Below, in pieces: positions 63,223 through 64,000 of a DNA stretch of 64,000 bases. How positions within the stretch are numbered: the first letter of the stretch is position 1; the number at the start of each line of letters is the position of its first letter. This DNA is from Pneumocystis sp. 'macacae'. Lineage: Eukaryota; Ascomycota; Pneumocystomycetes; Pneumocystales; Pneumocystaceae. The DNA lies in NCBI GenBank assembly GCA_018127085.1, contig CM030720.1, positions 496,001 through 560,000 on the forward strand. The letters run 5' to 3'. The position numbers and the translations under genes were made by a program. A model generated the notes under the pieces. That model was not told the origin of the DNA, searched no databases, and saw nothing but the letters and a program-made list of their open reading frames with translations.

Positions 63223-64000
63223 ATGGTGTTTATAGTTAATTTTTTTTTTTTTCGAAAAAAAATAGATAAGTTTTGTATAAGAAAATCAAGCATTAAACCA
63301 CAAAATCTTGGAAAGAGTATGTTGTATCCAGCAATTCGAAAACAATTGAAACTTTATAAAACAGTGGATTTGAATGCTCTTATCTATGGGTTGCAGGATT
63401 TCTCAAATGCTATGGATAGCCTTTTGCCAGAAAAAAAATTTAAAATGATTCGCAAATTACAAAGATTATATGAGAAACCTGTTGAAATGATCGTTTTGTC
63501 TCAAGGCTCATATAGATTAGAATATAAAAATCATTTTGAGAAAAAGAATTCTCGTTTTGTATGTATTTGGTTTTTTTAAATATTAAGTTAATCTTGCTTT
63601 AGTTGCTTGCACAAATGGCAAAATGTTTTGAAACATTTGATAAAGAAAGCATTCTCGAAATTTTGAATTTTTCTGTTTATTTAGGAAATGTTTCTGAAAC
63701 ACTAATACATTTTTATCTTTATAAAATATACTCTCTTAATAGAAGAAAAGAAGGTTTACTACTTTTACAAAGATTTTTAGAAACACTTATTAGTGTTGAT
63801 TTGAAAAGAAAACTAATGGGTATTTCGGCTATTAATATTGCAAAATTAGAAACTCAGTATTTGTATAAAGATATGGAAATATCATGTAAGTTTTTAACAA
63901 AGTCTTATATTTACTAAAATATTGATTAGTTGCTATGATGTTTGCAAAAAAATCTTTTTCCAAAGACATATATAATATGGTCAGAGTCTATATATTGAAA
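63223..64000 (+). CDS. Unknown alpha-helical protein, 3' end outside window
   Basis: At least three exons: about 63223-63560, 63603-63884 and 63931 onward, joined by introns of about 40-45 nt. The protein starts with an uncertain hydrophobic stretch (MVFIVNFFFF; the first intron/exon border and the real start are doubtful). Helical segments follow: YPAIRKQLKLYKTVDLNALI, DFSNAMDSLLPEKKFKMIRK, EKPVEMIVLSQGSYRLEY, MAKCFETFDKESILEILNFS and YLGNVSETLIHFYLYKIYSL. The repeated helix pairs are reminiscent of mitochondrial helical-repeat proteins (PPR/Aep type), but I recognise no family and cannot verify this. The frame continues to the window end. Confidence 0.5.

Overview
The window looks like nuclear chromosomal DNA of an AT-rich, intron-dense ascomycete. 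A species of Pneumocystis (Taphrinomycotina) is by far the best fit. The genes have eukaryotic/fungal orthologues, many introns of about 40-60 nt with GTATGT/GTAAGT-like donors and CTAAC/CTAAT/TTAAC-like branch sites, and mostly short intergenic gaps. I see no bacterial, plasmid, viral or CRISPR signature, and no rRNA or convincing tRNA gene. The genus call is inference; species cannot be decided here.

Layout: 1-1184 is the 3' part of a DHA1-type MFS transporter (+). 1470-2711 is NUC1/endonuclease G (+). 2918-3220 is a tiny TIM13 (-). 3518-4968 is the mRNA capping enzyme CEG1 (-), divergent from an NSRP1-like splicing regulator (5346-6558, +). 6642-8652 is an MFSD1-like transporter (-). 8994-10271 is the mitochondrial protease OMA1 (-), divergent from PDA1 (10635-12059, +). 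Then come CCT8 (12185-14192, +), the large BEM2-type RhoGAP (14586-20845, +), an NHP10-like HMG-box protein (21435-22420, +) and CTP synthase (23841-26140, +).

26312-27557 is a Sel1/TPR-like protein (-), divergent from CDC27/APC3 (27774-30471, +). SLC1-type acyltransferase (30697-31666, +) is followed by a 2.2 kb AT-rich gene-free stretch, then haspin kinase (33905-35574, +), HAT1 (35663-37193, -), a small basic unknown protein (37686-38024, -), cap-binding CBC2 (38406-39087, -) divergent from NUP82 (39239-42060, +), and cohesin SMC3 (42670-46964, -) divergent from RIO1 (47096-48924, +). POL5 (49174-52422, -) and a glycogen-targeting PP1 regulatory subunit (53326-55708, -) precede a second 2.3 kb gene-free region. 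The window ends with DBP9 (58058-59945, +), YAF9 (60034-60809, -) divergent from SYF2 (61020-62033, +), COQ11 (62133-63104, -) and the 5' part of an unknown gene (63223 to the end, +).

The genes are mostly core housekeeping functions: mRNA capping and cap binding, splicing, ribosome biogenesis, chromatin and mitosis, mitochondrial import, protease, PDH and CoQ. No gene cluster encoding one pathway is evident, and I found no convincing undescribed multi-gene system. The most interesting unexplained signals are non-coding. RFX X-box-like palindromes lie just upstream of CDC27, haspin, NUP82/CBC2 and DBP9. A GC-rich inverted repeat and a TCACGTGA palindrome lie upstream of NHP10. A CGG-type zinc-cluster palindrome lies upstream of the PP1 subunit. 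There are also several very small exons and one in-frame, stop-free intron in DBP9.
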